A stretch of DNA of 64,000 nt from Symsagittifera roscoffensis (taxonomy: Eukaryota > Xenacoelomorpha > Acoela > Convolutidae), in assembly GCF_963678635.1 (NCBI RefSeq), contig NC_087069.1, forward strand, positions 14,174,660 to 14,238,659. Direction: 5' to 3'. Each line of letters opens with the position of its first letter. Position 1 is the stretch's first letter. The notes under the pieces were generated by a model that was not told the origin of the DNA, searched no databases, and worked only from the letters and a program-made list of their open reading frames with translations. Positions 35,801 through 46,526 of this stretch are shown one piece after another. Position numbers and translations under genes: made by a program.

Positions 35801-38800
35801 TTAAGAGCAGTCCTGTTCAGGTTTCTTTACACAAAAAAAAACAAGACTACTTGCATATCAAAGCAGAGCCCAACTGCCTCTATCGACAATCTCTAGCTTT
35901 TGCTGTAAAAAATCTGATAAAATGTTCGGAACCCGTATCGCAAAATATCTTTATTTCTGACCTGAAATACTTCATATCTAATCTAACTTCTGGTCAGAAT
36001 TTTTTTTGAAATGTTCAAATTCTTTATTTCTCATCTTAATTCTGATCAGAAATTAGCTGAATCTAGGCTATTTCTTGCTAGAAAAAAGTCCCCTCGCCTT
36101 CAGTTTTGCACGCAATTGTCCTAGCCACCAAGCTACCGTCCTTGATGAAGAGTGACAATAAGACTTCTTATAACAAGTATTACTTTGCATTGCATTGTTA
36201 GTGTTATTTACTCGAAGCATGTTTATCTCGTTGCGGCTGAGCAGTAAACTTATTTCTGGTTATTTCTTTCCAGAAACTGTTTTTTTCCAAACTAAAAAAG
36301 AAAAATATCACTTCTGCACATAGAATACGAGAAAACTAGGCTCGAGAAAACTAGGCTCGGGAAAACTAGGCCTTCGTAACAGAAAAATTTGAAAATTTTT
36401 TAAAAGCTCTTTTTGCAAATTATATCCCCCATAAGCTATGTACACTACCAAATGATAAATTCTGCGCATTATAACGTATCAATATGAGCAAACTTCAATT
36501 TGGAAGGATTTAAGTTGCCGCTACGTTTTAATAGAACAAAATGGATCGCGCGTTATATCGCAATTTGTAATATAATCGTCAAAGTAATCCCAAATTCAAA
36601 CCATTATCATTTTTTGAAAAACGATCACCAGTTACATTTTTTAAGCTCCAGACAAAAATATCTTTCAGATGTTATCAAAAAATTTCGTCAAAAATGGAGA
36701 CAATGGTACGGTATAGCCACTGACATCTAATGTATTGCCGGTTGTTTCAATATTTGCAAGAAAAAGTTTTTTATGAATAATTTGATTAAAAGTTTACTTA
36801 AATACTGCGACTAGCTATATACTTCTGAAATCTATAATGTATGTGGAAAACGCAATAATTATGACGGGTTGTAATTGGTTAATAAAATGACTACCTGTTG
36901 TCGCGCTTGAGGTCCTCGTACTCATCTGTGAGTTCATTCTTGGCCCTGTCCACTTCTTCCAGATTGCACTTTAGCTGGCTGTTCTCACTCTCCAGCAGAT
37001 CCAGTCTGGACTGCAGCTCACTCATCTCCGACTGCACCAGAGAGCGCATCTGCTCCTGTCGCTCTACAATCGAACCAGTTAAATAATTATTCAAGAAAGA
37101 GGTTTCAAGAAACTAGAGGTGGTAGGCCAACTAGCCGAAAGGTAACCGAGCCGAAGTTAGGATTACTATTCCAACTGGTTATGCAATTTTTATGAAATTT
37201 TAATGTAATTTGGGCTCCAAGATAATTGTGTTTTGGATATGGTTGTTGATCATTCGCCTTTTTAAAATAATAATTGATGAAATTGTTTTCAAGAAGGGAA
37301 CAATTTATATTTCACAAAATTGTTCCAGAAAAAATCCCATCGTGGAAGAACGCCAAAAAAGCCAGGCAGGGTTCATAGATGGGCCTTGGCAGGAAGTCCA
37401 GCGTTGCCGTGATTTCTTTAAGTTCCTGGCAGGAAGTTCAAGGTTTTCCCATGGCTATGTAACCCGGGCATTTTTGTAACATTCTTCAACTTTTTCTTAT
37501 AACTCTGTTAATTTTGGTTAAACCTATAGGCTATACTTAAATTATTTTGCTAAAAAATTCCTACTTTTTCCCCCCTAACTAGATTTAGAGGGGATATAGT
37601 ACGTTTGATTCGAGTTTTTCGTTCGCTTGTTGGTTGCTTAATTTCTATTTTTCTATTTTTCAGAAATGCACGTTTCAAATTGAAACGATGACCATTGTTT
37701 TTTGCTTTTCTGAGAAAAAAACCTATGCTAGTCGGTACATTTTCATGTTTTGAATGCCGGTTGAGTTTTTCTGCCGGTTGAGTTTTATGCTAGTCGAGCG
37801 GTCACAACCGGAATGACTAAAAATGTGACTGATTTTATCAGTGCAAACCTCTGAGTGTTGACTACTTTTCTTTTCGAATAATTTTTGGATTGAAAACCGA
37901 TTTTAAAAACAGAAACCCGCTGTGAGCAAGTATTTCAGATGGCTCCAGTTCAAATAATTTTACAAAAAATAGCTTTGAACCCATTTTTTTCATTTTTTCC
38001 TGGCTAAAAAAAATCGTTTCTCTGTACTAGGGGAAATGTGTCGTATCGTGCCTCAGCTTTCGACAGCCAAAAACTTGTAACCGATAGCACAGTCAAGTAA
38101 TACTTTAAGATTTTATTCTCCACCGGATTGTTTAAAACGCTACCGGTTGCAACTTGTGTCTCCAGAAAAAAGTAAAGACTGAAAGGCGAAAAACCCAAGC
38201 TGATTTTCACTATTGTGAGAAAAACCATTGAAAACTTTTATTGCAGCGCGAATCACGACTTTGTATTTTTGATAATTACATGAATAAATATCACGGTCAT
38301 TTTTAGCACCTCATATTTTATGTGACATAAATAAAACCGAATAAATCGATTTTTTTACTGGTCAGAACAAAAACATGAAACTTAAAATCGTGAATAAATT
38401 GACGTGAAAAAATTTTGTGATGTAAAATAGCAACTTGATCTCAACTTTTAATTGTTTCATTTTTAATCTATAATTATAACGAATTACATGCACCAAATAT
38501 TTGACCTGTCATGATATGACTTTGAGCGCGGTGGACCAACCATGTTAGAACGCTGAATGCGTTGGTTGTATAAAGACTGAAAATAAACAAAGAATTCAAA
38601 AAATAACTGAAGCCGATAAAAGAAAAGTTAATCTGTTCGCTTTGGTGTCACATCCCAAAATTCAAAAAGCGCGGAAAAAAACTTTTGAAAACACAAAAAA
38701 AAACGTTAAAAAAATCTTAAAATCACGTTTCCAAGCTCAACAGCCATTATCAAATATATATGATCATCATACGAACATAGAAATCGATATTCGAATTGTG

Positions 38801-41800
38801 GGAACAAATTTCAACGATTGTAGCTATACTTCTTGAAACGGATTAGCAGTAATAAATAATATGGATTTTTTGCTTGATAAAAAATAATCCCAAAACTTAA
38901 TTTTGAAATTGGTTCGTTTTCGTGTCGATTTGTTCGATATCAAACCAGGTAAAATCAATTTGACCTATTTTAGAACAATTTCAACAAAATCAAATAACTA
39001 GACCAAACAGGAATTCAGTTGTATACAAGCTTTGTCTTTTTTCATCATATTTTTCAACGGATAAAAATTTTGTCAAAAATTTTGCATATCATACACTAGT
39101 GCGCTATATAGTAAAGTGATAGAAAGATATTTATACGGTAATCCAGCTGTTATGAATTTGCTTTGCTGGTCTCAAGCCTTAAGAAGAGTACGGAATTTGG
39201 TTGAACGAGGACGTTACTGCTCTCAAACTTCCAGATTAGCTGATATCAAGCGAATCTACCGACCTCTGCGTTATGGTAGCGAACCTACAAGCTGTCCAGC
39301 TGCGCGATTCTACATTTTGGTTTCATGAGAAGAGGTGTGTTGAGTTGAAGCGGTTACGACAAGGTGTTGCATTCCCAAACAAAGAGGATTTTCCGACGAG
39401 GTCAACGACAGCAGTTCAAAGTGTCAATCATAATGTTTCAAAAAAAGAAAATAATTCAGTAAGCTTGCTCCGGACAACGGCTACTATTGGTGCTTGTACA
39501 ACCTCTAATAGAAAATATGTAAGAACGTTTTACGCTTTTAAAACCAAAACTGCACTACGGCAAGTCTAAGCTAATTTACCGCCCAAACAAGTACACCAGT
39601 CCGGCTTAGGTTCAAGACCCCCACCTGCGAAGGCTTTTTTTATAGTAAACAAGGAGGTGACATCCTTTTTTCGTCGTTATTTGTTTCTAACTCAGTTCAA
39701 TATTGATTAGGGCTGACCACCACATTTTGAAAAAAATTTGGCCCAAAAATTTGAAGTTTTTTGCACAGTCATCAGCTTTTCATTGGGAGTTGAATAAAAA
39801 AAAGTAAATGAAAAAATGAAAAAAAAAAATACAGCGGAAAGTTTTTAAAATAGCATTTATATTAGTTTCGGAGAGAATTATGAAGACAAAGAAATCTGAA
39901 AAATCTTTTTAAAGCTACCAATTTTTTGAATACAATTGATCAAAAGTGATCCATTTAAATTTTTCCTATTACCAATTGATCTGGTGTTTTAATTTAGAAC
40001 TGTTTCCCCTTACTTTTTCTCCCAAAAATTTATGACAAAACTTCATCTTGTTTCTAAATTGCAGTGTATTTAGTCAAACTTCACGAATTAGTTTACTTGA
40101 AGCAGGTTGTTATTACTGCGCAAAAAGGCTGTTATAGGCAAATGCTAGATTAATTATTAGAAACAGTTTTACCTGTGTAGTATATGTGGAAAAAAAATAT
40201 TTTGATTAAAATGATAAGAGTTTGTGATGATTTTAAGCCTTGATAAGCTAATCCAGATATGTGTTTTTTTTCGTGAACTTTAAGGATTGCTAGGTTAACA
40301 TGCCGGGAAAAAGCCGGTGAAAAAGCTGCTATAACAGCTGATGTGGAAAAATGAAGCATCTTGAAGTGGTTACCAGTTTTTGGTATACAAAAAAAACATG
40401 TTGATAAGTTGAAAAAAAAACGCCGAGAATTTTGGCCGATCAGTGAGGTTAATCTTTGATGTTTGTAATAAGTTAACAGCCCAGAGTGCTGGACGGCGCT
40501 TTTCGTGCTCTGAAAGTAGTAACGATAAGCTAACGGAAGAAACTTTTTTTTTGAAACATCAAAAATTTTTCCTTGAACTTTTACTGCATGATTCAGGGGC
40601 GGATCTAAGATTTTCTCGGGGGGGGGGGGGGAGGGGGTTGGTGGGGTGGATTTTCAAAAAAATTTCAAAATTTCCAAAAATCGCGTTTTTTTCGCGTTTT
40701 TTTTGTCAAGGTAAAGTATATATTCGACTTCTGTTCAAGTTTAATACGGTTGATCGCTGGTTTTAATTATACCCAAGTTTACAGAATTGGTAGTTTTCAA
40801 ACCCCCTACTTTTGAATAATTGTCACATTTATAAGACGATCTTGTGGAAATAAAAAAATTCATGAAAACATAACTGAACAGAAGATAACATATACTATCA
40901 AACCAGGCAATACAAGAAAAAAACTTCCCAGTCGAAACAAGCTTACTACAAAAGCAAAAAACAAAATTGAAAGTAGTATTTATAATTTGTATTATAAGTT
41001 CTTACAGTTGGATAACAATATTCTTCTTGAAGCATTAACAACTACCAATGAATCTTTGGACTCAATTTTTCATAAAATAAAAGACCTATATATTTGTGAC
41101 AACAAACAATTTTTAAGTACGTGATGATAAATTTCCATCCCTTTGTTATAGTATTGTTTGCTTATCTTATTTTGCTTGTTAGACAACACCAAAACAAACA
41201 GATTTTTTTCTCTTTTAGTTTTTTGTGATGTTTGAAGAACTTTTGCGTTCCTTTGTCTATATGAACTCAATTTAAAAAAGTAAGCAAACAGATTTGGCTC
41301 AAGGAGCTGCCACCCGACAGGCTGATGCATTTTTGGTATCCTCCCAGCCGAAATTTAAGGTAAACGTACAATTTCATAAAATGTATGGTTATAAGTTTTA
41401 GCTTGAAAATAAAGTTATTAGTATTGAAATAAACAAAATTTTAAGATGGCAAAGGCAACTTTCAAAAGTTAAAAACTATAAAAATTATCCAAACTATCGT
41501 TAAAAAAGTATCAAAGTCATAGCTTTTCCGAAAAAGAAAAAAAAACAATACAGACAAATATTCGGTCACTTCTTAAAATGTGCAAGAACAAGGTCTCTGT
41601 AAATAAAAAACTCCCCATGTTAGTTTTTAAGATTTTTTTGCTAAATTTTAAAACAAAAAAGTAAAATCATGGACAACAGACAATTGGAAAAGTTTCAATA
41701 AAAACAAGCAGACAGAAAAATTTTCAACTTTCGAGCTTCAAATAAGAAAAATATGTTTCAAAATCATTTTGGGTTTAAATTATCTCTGATGATTGACCTT

Positions 41801-42974
41801 TGTTAAACAGAAACTAAATCAACCCAGATTGAGAAAACTGAATCAGTCAGTAAACTTATGAATCCGCTTGTATTTCAAAAACTAGAAGTCGTTCGATGTC
41901 TCGCGTGGTTTTAGCTTTGGTAATTAGAGAGCGTTATGTTCCTTATTTCGCAAAAATGTTTCCTTGAACTTTTACTGCATGATTCAGGGGTGGCGGATTT
42001 AAGATTTTCTCGGGGGGGGGGGGGGGGGGGGGGTGTGGTGGATTTTCAAAAAAACTTCAATTTCAAAATTTCCAAAAATCGCGTTTTTTTGTCGCGCGCT
42101 TCCCCAGCCAGCCCAAATTGAATGTCTCAAAATAGTACAAAGAAGGACCCTTTGGGTCGGCAGGGGATCGAATCCCTGAGAAGGAAGAAGGAGTCGGCTC
42201 CCCCCCCCCCCCCCCCCCCCCCCCCCCGCCTACTTTAATATCATTGGCACTTAATCAGCTACAATGTCTGCTTTTTATGCCACATTGTAGTCCAACCGCA
42301 GAAGTATATACAAAAAAAATTACATAAGTTTAAAAAATGAATATTGTTTCAAATTTTTCTATGACTTTTTTCAAACAGTAAAAAAATCAGACTCGGTTTT
42401 CTTGACTTGACACTGAGCCCACATTGTAGCTGAACCTACCTACTTTTAGCGCACTTGGTAGCTAAAATAACCGACCTTTAAAGTCGCGATCCAATCGTTC
42501 GCGCTCTTGGCCAATTTGCTCTTCAACCTCCTGATTGATTTCAGACAACTGACTCAAACTTTCCGAATGTCTTTGTCTCAACATCTGTTCGAAGCTATTT
42601 CTCTCATCATTCGCTTTTTCCAATGCAACACACATCATTGAAAGTAAATTTGCAGTATCGGGGTCCAAATTTTGAGTCTGTTGTTGAACAATTTTCCGGA
42701 GATCTTTCGTGTCGACATTCGCCGAATCTAATTGCTCGACAGCACGAGAAGCCGACTCTAAAGTTACGTAACCAGACTGCAGTGCTGCATAATCGTTACC
42801 GAATCCGATAGCATTTGTTGTGTAATCAGCACTGAAAGAGCCGGAATCGTGGAACGAATCGTGGAAATCGGAATTTGAATTTCGAGAATCGATACGTAAA
42901 TCATGGAAATCGGAGTCTTCGTTTACGCCATTTGATTGAAAAATTTCAATATCATCTGTTGTATTAACTTCCAT
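26831..42974 (-). CDS. large coiled-coil Rab GTPase, RASEF/CRACR2A (Rab45/Rab46)-like, 9 exons
   Basis: Exons on the minus strand: 42974-42476, 37063-36895, 34115-33985, 33357-33073, 32815-32725 (or to 32719), 32426-32278, 31075-30883, 28741-28597, 27073-26831. All phases agree (1,2,1,1,2,1,2,0), giving 634 codons plus TAG. Residues 1-110 are acidic and low-complexity. About 110-300 are heptad-rich coiled coil (e.g. LERERARLKEERDELEAF). About 300-435 are linker with a Gly-rich stretch and an SRS-rich stretch. The Rab domain runs from about 436: P-loop GDTCVGKTS (442-450), switch I Thr467, G3 WDTCGQE (489-495), RKADGVILMYD, NKAD (548-551) and VSSR as the G5 loop. The tail is basic and ends KKKKCCIKN, a likely double-geranylgeranylated CCXXX. 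Family members link Ca2+ sensing, dynein or vesicle traffic through N-terminal EF-hands. None are seen here: an in-frame TAA lies four codons before ATG 42974 with no AG between them, so the protein probably starts without them. The 5-6 boundary is the weakest. The NKAD-to-G5 stretch is about six residues short, so a small exon may be missed. Confidence 0.9.
27640..27770. mobile_element. fragment of the 150-base inverted-repeat element
   Basis: Contains the core words AATTGCATAAGCTTAACTGT and ACCTCTATAG as in the copies at 3126 and 43812, but the G/C-rich ends are decayed. It lies in the last Rab intron. Confidence 0.45.
27783..28418 (+). pseudogene. Mutator-like (MULE) transposase C-terminal fragment inside inverted repeats
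   Basis: The fragment reads GTILRGRRGIGQFLISLWNQF-like residues in one frame (about 27918-27985). After a frameshift in an A-rich run it continues KTNNLVEGWHRAFQMGMGC, then HPTIHKFIQFLRTEQSL, to a stop near 28292. The TNN.VEGWH block followed by HP.I.KFI..L..EQ is the usual C-terminal part of MULE-type transposases in invertebrates. The catalytic DDE part is absent. The flanks carry GTGAGGCGACAATTCG at the left and, inverted, GCTACGAGTCGTCGCG at the right, matching the miniature element at 4851. So this is a broken, internally deleted element, inserted on the plus strand in the last intron of the Rab gene. Confidence 0.7.
29300..29510 (-). repeat. SINE-like copy with tRNA-like head and hairpin end
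   Basis: On the minus strand, AAGGGTTCGATTCCGGCTCA (B-box-like) lies near 29410-29430. The hairpin repeat TGTAGCTTCACCTCTGTGTT lies about 100 bases downstream near 29305-29325. The tRNA arms are not intact. Confidence 0.45.
29753..30222. mobile_element. ~470-base miniature element with long inverted repeats
   Basis: Inverted ends of about 55 bases: left AGGAAATTAGACG, GCAAATTCGACGTG, ACCAACAAAAACG; right GTTTTTGTTGGTCACGTC, TTGCTTATCGTCTAATTTCC. Internal GTCTAAAT words form further subrepeats on the right side. A second copy lies at 48371-48788. It is non-coding and sits in Rab intron 7. Confidence 0.8.
30249..30778 (-). mobile_element. dominant repeat family, best-preserved minus-strand copy
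   Basis: Runs from ACAAGACTGCTCGTATCAGG with the hairpin AGGGCGAAGCCCT and TGTTCCGACTGCC, through CGCGAAATATATCGCGCG, to TTACGAAAGTCGGAACAA. It lies in Rab intron 7, about 100 bases downstream of exon 7. Confidence 0.92.
31080..32060. repeat. six-unit tandem array, 162-165-base unit, in Rab intron 6
   Basis: GCTGAAGAAATAACGGATCT starts units at about 31253, 31418, 31580, 31742 and 31904, preceded by a diverged first unit at 31088; spacing is 165, 165, 162, 162, 162. Each unit runs from CTTCAACTATATCCCCC to GGGGGGATATAGTT, which are inverted copies, with the core GCTTAACCGTTGATTT. The array begins within a few bases of the exon 7 acceptor (exon starts at 31075). Confidence 0.93.
35288..35817 (+). 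mobile_element. dominant repeat family, diverged copy
   Basis: Recognised by AGACAAATTTCGACTTTCTT, GAGCTATTAACGCGTAAGC, TATAGCGTGTGAGAGGATG and terminal TAAGAGCAGTCCTG. A 30-base duplicated piece (TATTAACTCGTTAGCG) interrupts the core. Confidence 0.7.
35848..36715 (-). mobile_element. dominant repeat family, diverged copy split by extra sequence
   Basis: The 3' end AACAAGACTACTTGCATATC lies at 35848. The rest (ATATCCCCCATAAGCTATGT, CAATTTGGAAGGATTTAAGT, CGCGCGTTATATCGC) resumes near 36420 on the same strand. About 500 bases between them look like a later insertion. It is tail to tail with the copy at 35288. Confidence 0.6.
39100..39620 (+). other. GC-richer open patch in Rab intron 1, unrecognised
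   Basis: Two overlapping plus-strand open frames (39116-39328 and 39273-39569, the latter 98 codons from ATG) give non-repetitive peptides, e.g. VELKRLRQGVAFPNKEDF. Composition differs from the flanking AT-rich intron. I recognise no family. A decayed mobile-element protein joined by a frameshift is the likeliest explanation. GGCTTAGGTTCAAGACCCCC near 39600 is B-box-like. Confidence 0.25.
40594..40720 (+). mobile_element. hAT-like miniature element, left part
   Basis: CAGGGGCGGATCTAAGATTT, TCTCGGGGG with a long G run, then TTTCCAAAAATCGCG. About 25 bases before CAGGGG (TTGAACTTTTACTGCATGAT) are shared with the copy at 41985, so the flank was duplicated too. Confidence 0.55.
41985..42230 (+). 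mobile_element. hAT-like miniature element with G and C homopolymers
   Basis: CAGGGGTGGCGGATTTAAG, a G run at about 42013-42033, TTTCCAAAAATCGCG, CTTTGGGTCGGCAGGGGATC, and a C run at 42200-42227. The right end is not clear. It lies about 250 bases downstream of Rab exon 1, inside intron 1. Confidence 0.55.
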
Positions 42975-43811
42975 AGCGTTAACCGATTATATCAAAGTTT
43001 AAATGATATTTTTCAAGTAAATAATCCTATTCATAAATGCAAACTCGAAAGGTGCAACTTTTGTTCAATAACTTTTGGTTATTGATGAACTTTATCGTTC
43101 ATTGCAATTAAAATTTGCCCTTCGTGGGCTAAATGGGTTTGCAAAACATTTGGGTTTACGAGTCAAATCTCAAAAGTCCTTCAAATGTTAAATAGTTTTA
43201 GCTTTATTATATAGAACAATGCAATTTTGCTCAACGTTTAGATTGAACATAAAACTGTATTAAACTGAAGTTTCAAGCTGCACAAAATTCGTACCAAACA
43301 TCGACAACATATAACGCCATGTATAAGATAATGTCAAATCTTATTGTTTTGCGTGTGAGAATTGAACACATTTTGCGCATCAAGACATCGAGAAGCTTAT
43401 AATTTAAAGACAATTTCAGCTCAATCAATTCTAATTTTCAACAGATTGAGAAAACTGAAGATTTTTTAAACAGCCTTTTAATGATTGAGAAGACTTGCGT
43501 TCAACTGTTTTTGGGCTATGAAGGATTTACAAGCTTGTGTGATATTAATTTGAGATATTCCGAGGAACTCAATTTGAGAAATCTTCGATAGTTTAGCCAG
43601 ATATACCTCGAATGTTTCTCAGAAAGTTTCCATTTCAGCTGAATGTTCTAATATTCTAGCTTTCCCAGAAACAAAAATACATAGTTGTGCATAGTGCTTT
43701 CAAGGCCGTTTTCCTTCAACAAATTTGGATTAACAATCCCTTAGCTGAAATGACTCATAATTTGAGTTTCGTGGGCTGAAGAAATTGTTCAAAACCAGGA
43801 CAATGGCAGGA
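42975..43811. other. upstream of the Rab gene, noncoding
   Basis: Likely holds the Rab promoter and 5' UTR. An in-frame TAA lies just upstream of ATG 42974. No other gene is seen. Confidence 0.4.
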
Positions 43812-43954
43812 TCTTCTTAACTATTTCCCCACTATGGTACCTTGTAACAAATCTTCCCCCTATAAAGAAAGAATTGAACAGTTAAGCATATACGAATTTT
43901 GTACCTTGTTAGCTATCCCCCCTTGCAATAGGTGGGGAAATAGTTAACAAGATC
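43812..43954 (-). mobile_element. 150-base inverted-repeat element, single copy
   Basis: Ends GGATCTTCTTAACTATTTCC and GGAAATAGTTAACAAGATCG are inverted over about 21 bases. The minus strand reads GCTTAACTGTTCAATTC, then CTTTATAGGGGG, AAGGTACCATAG, matching the array unit at 31080-32060 and the copy at 3126. Confidence 0.85.
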
Positions 43955-44039
43955 GCAATGGCGTCCAACACAAGTCTACCAGTGTTCTCACTTGGGCCAA
44001 TGATTCGGCTTTTTGATCCAACTTTTGAAGAAGGTGACA

Positions 44040-44350
44040 GATTATTTGTGCTTAGGGATTATCGTTCCAAACTGAATAGAGGCATGCTATTCGGTCTACT
44101 TAATACTTAGCTATATGCAAAACAAATCATTTGTTGTTTTTTTTTCCAAACCAAACACTATTTCATAAACCTAAAACGACAGTTGCAACAATCAGAGCTT
44201 CGCTCAGATACGAGCAGCCTTGTTGTTCTGACTTTCAAAGAAAAAGACAGGATATTCGTGATCGGGGTGGTTTTTTTTTCTTCAAACAAATTTCGACTTT
44301 TGAACTAGCCATTTTTGACATATTTTCCCACCACTTAAAAATTCAGAGGC
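44040..44350 (+). mobile_element. dominant repeat family, head-to-tail junction of two partial copies
   Basis: A 3' part (TTCCAAACTGAATAGAGGC ... GAGCTTCGCTC hairpin, TACGAGCAGCCTTG, ending about 44223) is followed directly by TTGTTCTGACTTTC and the 5' part of a second copy (AAACAAATTTCGACTTTTG) to about 44350. Confidence 0.75.
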
Positions 44351-44869
44351 TGAAAAAACTAGGTGAACCAAAATTTTTGTATGTCTCGATAAAAAAACAA
44401 CTAGAATCCAGCTAAAGCTGGAGGTACATGTTTGAAATTGAATGAAATTGCTACAGTGATGCGGCATGAAAAGTGTGATTTCAAAAATTATTCTTTGCCC
44501 AAAGTTTTATTTGTTTCTCTACTAAATTAGGTGCGACGAGTAAAAAATTTCAGGATAAACATTTTTTCTAAGGAGCTAGCATTAGTCCAAAAAAAAATTT
44601 AGGAATAAAGGAGCCGCCGCTTCTGCAGGATTAATAATCGCAACGGGTTTAACAGAACTTTTCATCTCAGATTTGATTGTGTAAATTTTACGAAAAATTC
44701 AAACGTTTCAAAATCTATGACATTTTTTTTGCCATAAACTAGTTACGGCCGCTTAAACAAATGAGATTCCCAAGACCGAGTTTCTCTCCTGAGAACTGGC
44801 CCTGTAGTTTTCGCGTAAAGTCAGTAAGTTTCCAATAAGCTGTCAAAGCTTTAAAACTTTGACCTGTTT
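44351..44869. other. noncoding stretch
   Basis: No gene recognised. Confidence 0.35.
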
Positions 44870-46134
44870 GTAGGCCATAACTTTTTTCTTAGTTAGACTC
44901 AGCGCAACCAACTAAAAAAGTAGCTTTTGAACAGCCTATTCATTTGATTAAACCTATGATATCAAATTTGGCGTAGTTTAATAAGTAAAGTAGCTTTTCA
45001 CAATCAGTTGTGGGAATTGAACCCCAAATCTCAGATTTGGCAGAGTATTTTTCGAGAAAATTCAAAAAAGTTGAAAAGCTATGATATCGAATTGGCCGTA
45101 GTCCAATAAGTAAACGAGCTTTTCATAACCTATTTTGAGAATTGAACCCAAAATCTCAGGTTTGGCAGAGTACTTCTCGAGAAAATTCAAAATAATTTTA
45201 AAAAAAAACAGTAGAAAAATCAAAAATTGGACTTTTCCTAGGCCTATAACTTCTTTTGTACAAAACACTGTGAGTGCTCGCTGTTGCAGGGAAGCTTCTC
45301 ACTTCCCGTTGTTTCCATTTAACCCACAGTATCAGATTTGAGAGGTTAGTTTTCATGAAGAAAAAAAAAGATTCACAAAACGGTCAAAAATCAAAAGTTT
45401 GATTTTTCGAAAGGCCATAAGTTTGTGTAATACAAATTGGACGTAGCCACTAATGCCTGGTAGTTTTTCAAATTACTTCTACTCATTAAAACTAAAAAAA
45501 AACATCTCATAATTGAGAGTGGGAGTTTTCGAGAAAACGAAAAAAAAATCAAAAATACTCCCACACACTTTCACAGAAGGCTGTAGACAGAGATGTCAAG
45601 CAAAAAAAAAGACTCCAGAGAAGTATGCAGACACTCAAGGGAGTAGGCAGGCTTTCAATTGATGCCCTTTGTTCGAAAATCAGGAGAACGTTTTGCGAAA
45701 AGCTAAAAATTTTGCAAAAAGTGAAAAGATTTCCAAAACATTCGTATTTAGTGAAAACTCATTAAATCAATTTGTAAACAAACAACCAGCTTGAAAACTT
45801 GCAGAGGGGAGTGTTAAAACTGAGTTTCTCATTTATATAATCAAAATAAGGACATTAGGCCGATGAAAAATAGGCCGAAAGAGTTTGGGCTGAGGAATTT
45901 TGTTTTAGCGAAACAAAAAAAAAGAAGGAAATACTAAGTCAAGGTAAGCAAAATTACTCATGGTGGGCGTATATCAAACACTATGAGCAAAATTATAAAA
46001 TAAATGCGCGCAAAAACGATTCCAGGATGTGACATTTTTGCCGCAAACAGATAAGCAGGCAAATCATTGGCCGACAAGAACCCAGGACGTTCGCAGTCTT
46101 AAGCATGTTCGTTACGTCCAGGCTAAGTTGTCTG
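44870..46134 (-). repeat. long dispersed repeat (family with tRNA-like head), copy 1
   Basis: Shares ordered blocks with 57490-58262 and 58340-58860: a CACACACTTTCACAGAAGGC-type block, GCCGACAAGAACCCAGG, GTCAAGGTAAGCAAAATTAC, and CAGATAAGCAGGCAAATCA. A ~145-base internal block (AGTAAACGAGCTTTTCATAA, ATTGAACCCAAAATCTCAGG) is duplicated in tandem at about 44940-45200. On the minus strand the tRNA-like head comes first. Confidence 0.6.
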
Positions 46135-46526
46135 GGTAAAAAATCAATCGAAAAGATTGATATCCTGAGCTCAAATATAAAAAATTATTTCGCATGTGAT
46201 CATTTCTGTATCCTTTTTGAGTTTAAGGATTGCTGATTTGGGACAATTAACGCGCAATATATTTCGCGCTATTAACTCGTTGATGCAGATTTAATTCGCC
46301 TTAAAAATCGTTCCAAATTGGTTAAAGCAGACTAGTTGCCATGATTGCTACGTTAATAGGAGTAATTCCTATCATTTTGTAATTTACATGGCAGTTGGGA
46401 GATGATATCAAAAAATCTCAAAAAATTGAAACATCCAATGAAATTTTTGAAGCTTGAACTGCTCCATAGAACTTGAAAGGCAGTCGGAACATTCAGCGCT
46501 TCGCTCTGATATGAGAAGTTTTGTTT
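46135..46526 (+). mobile_element. dominant repeat family, 5'-truncated copy
   Basis: Starts near ATATCCTGAGCTCAAATAT and contains GGGACAATTAACGCGCAATA, TTTCGCGCTATTAACTCG and AGGCAGTCGGAACATTCAG. The hairpin has decayed to GCGCTTCGCTC and the end is GAGAAGTTTTG. Confidence 0.8.

Noticed and set aside
41936-42121. Gly-rich open frame
   Set aside because: Produced by the poly-G tract of a hAT-like element.
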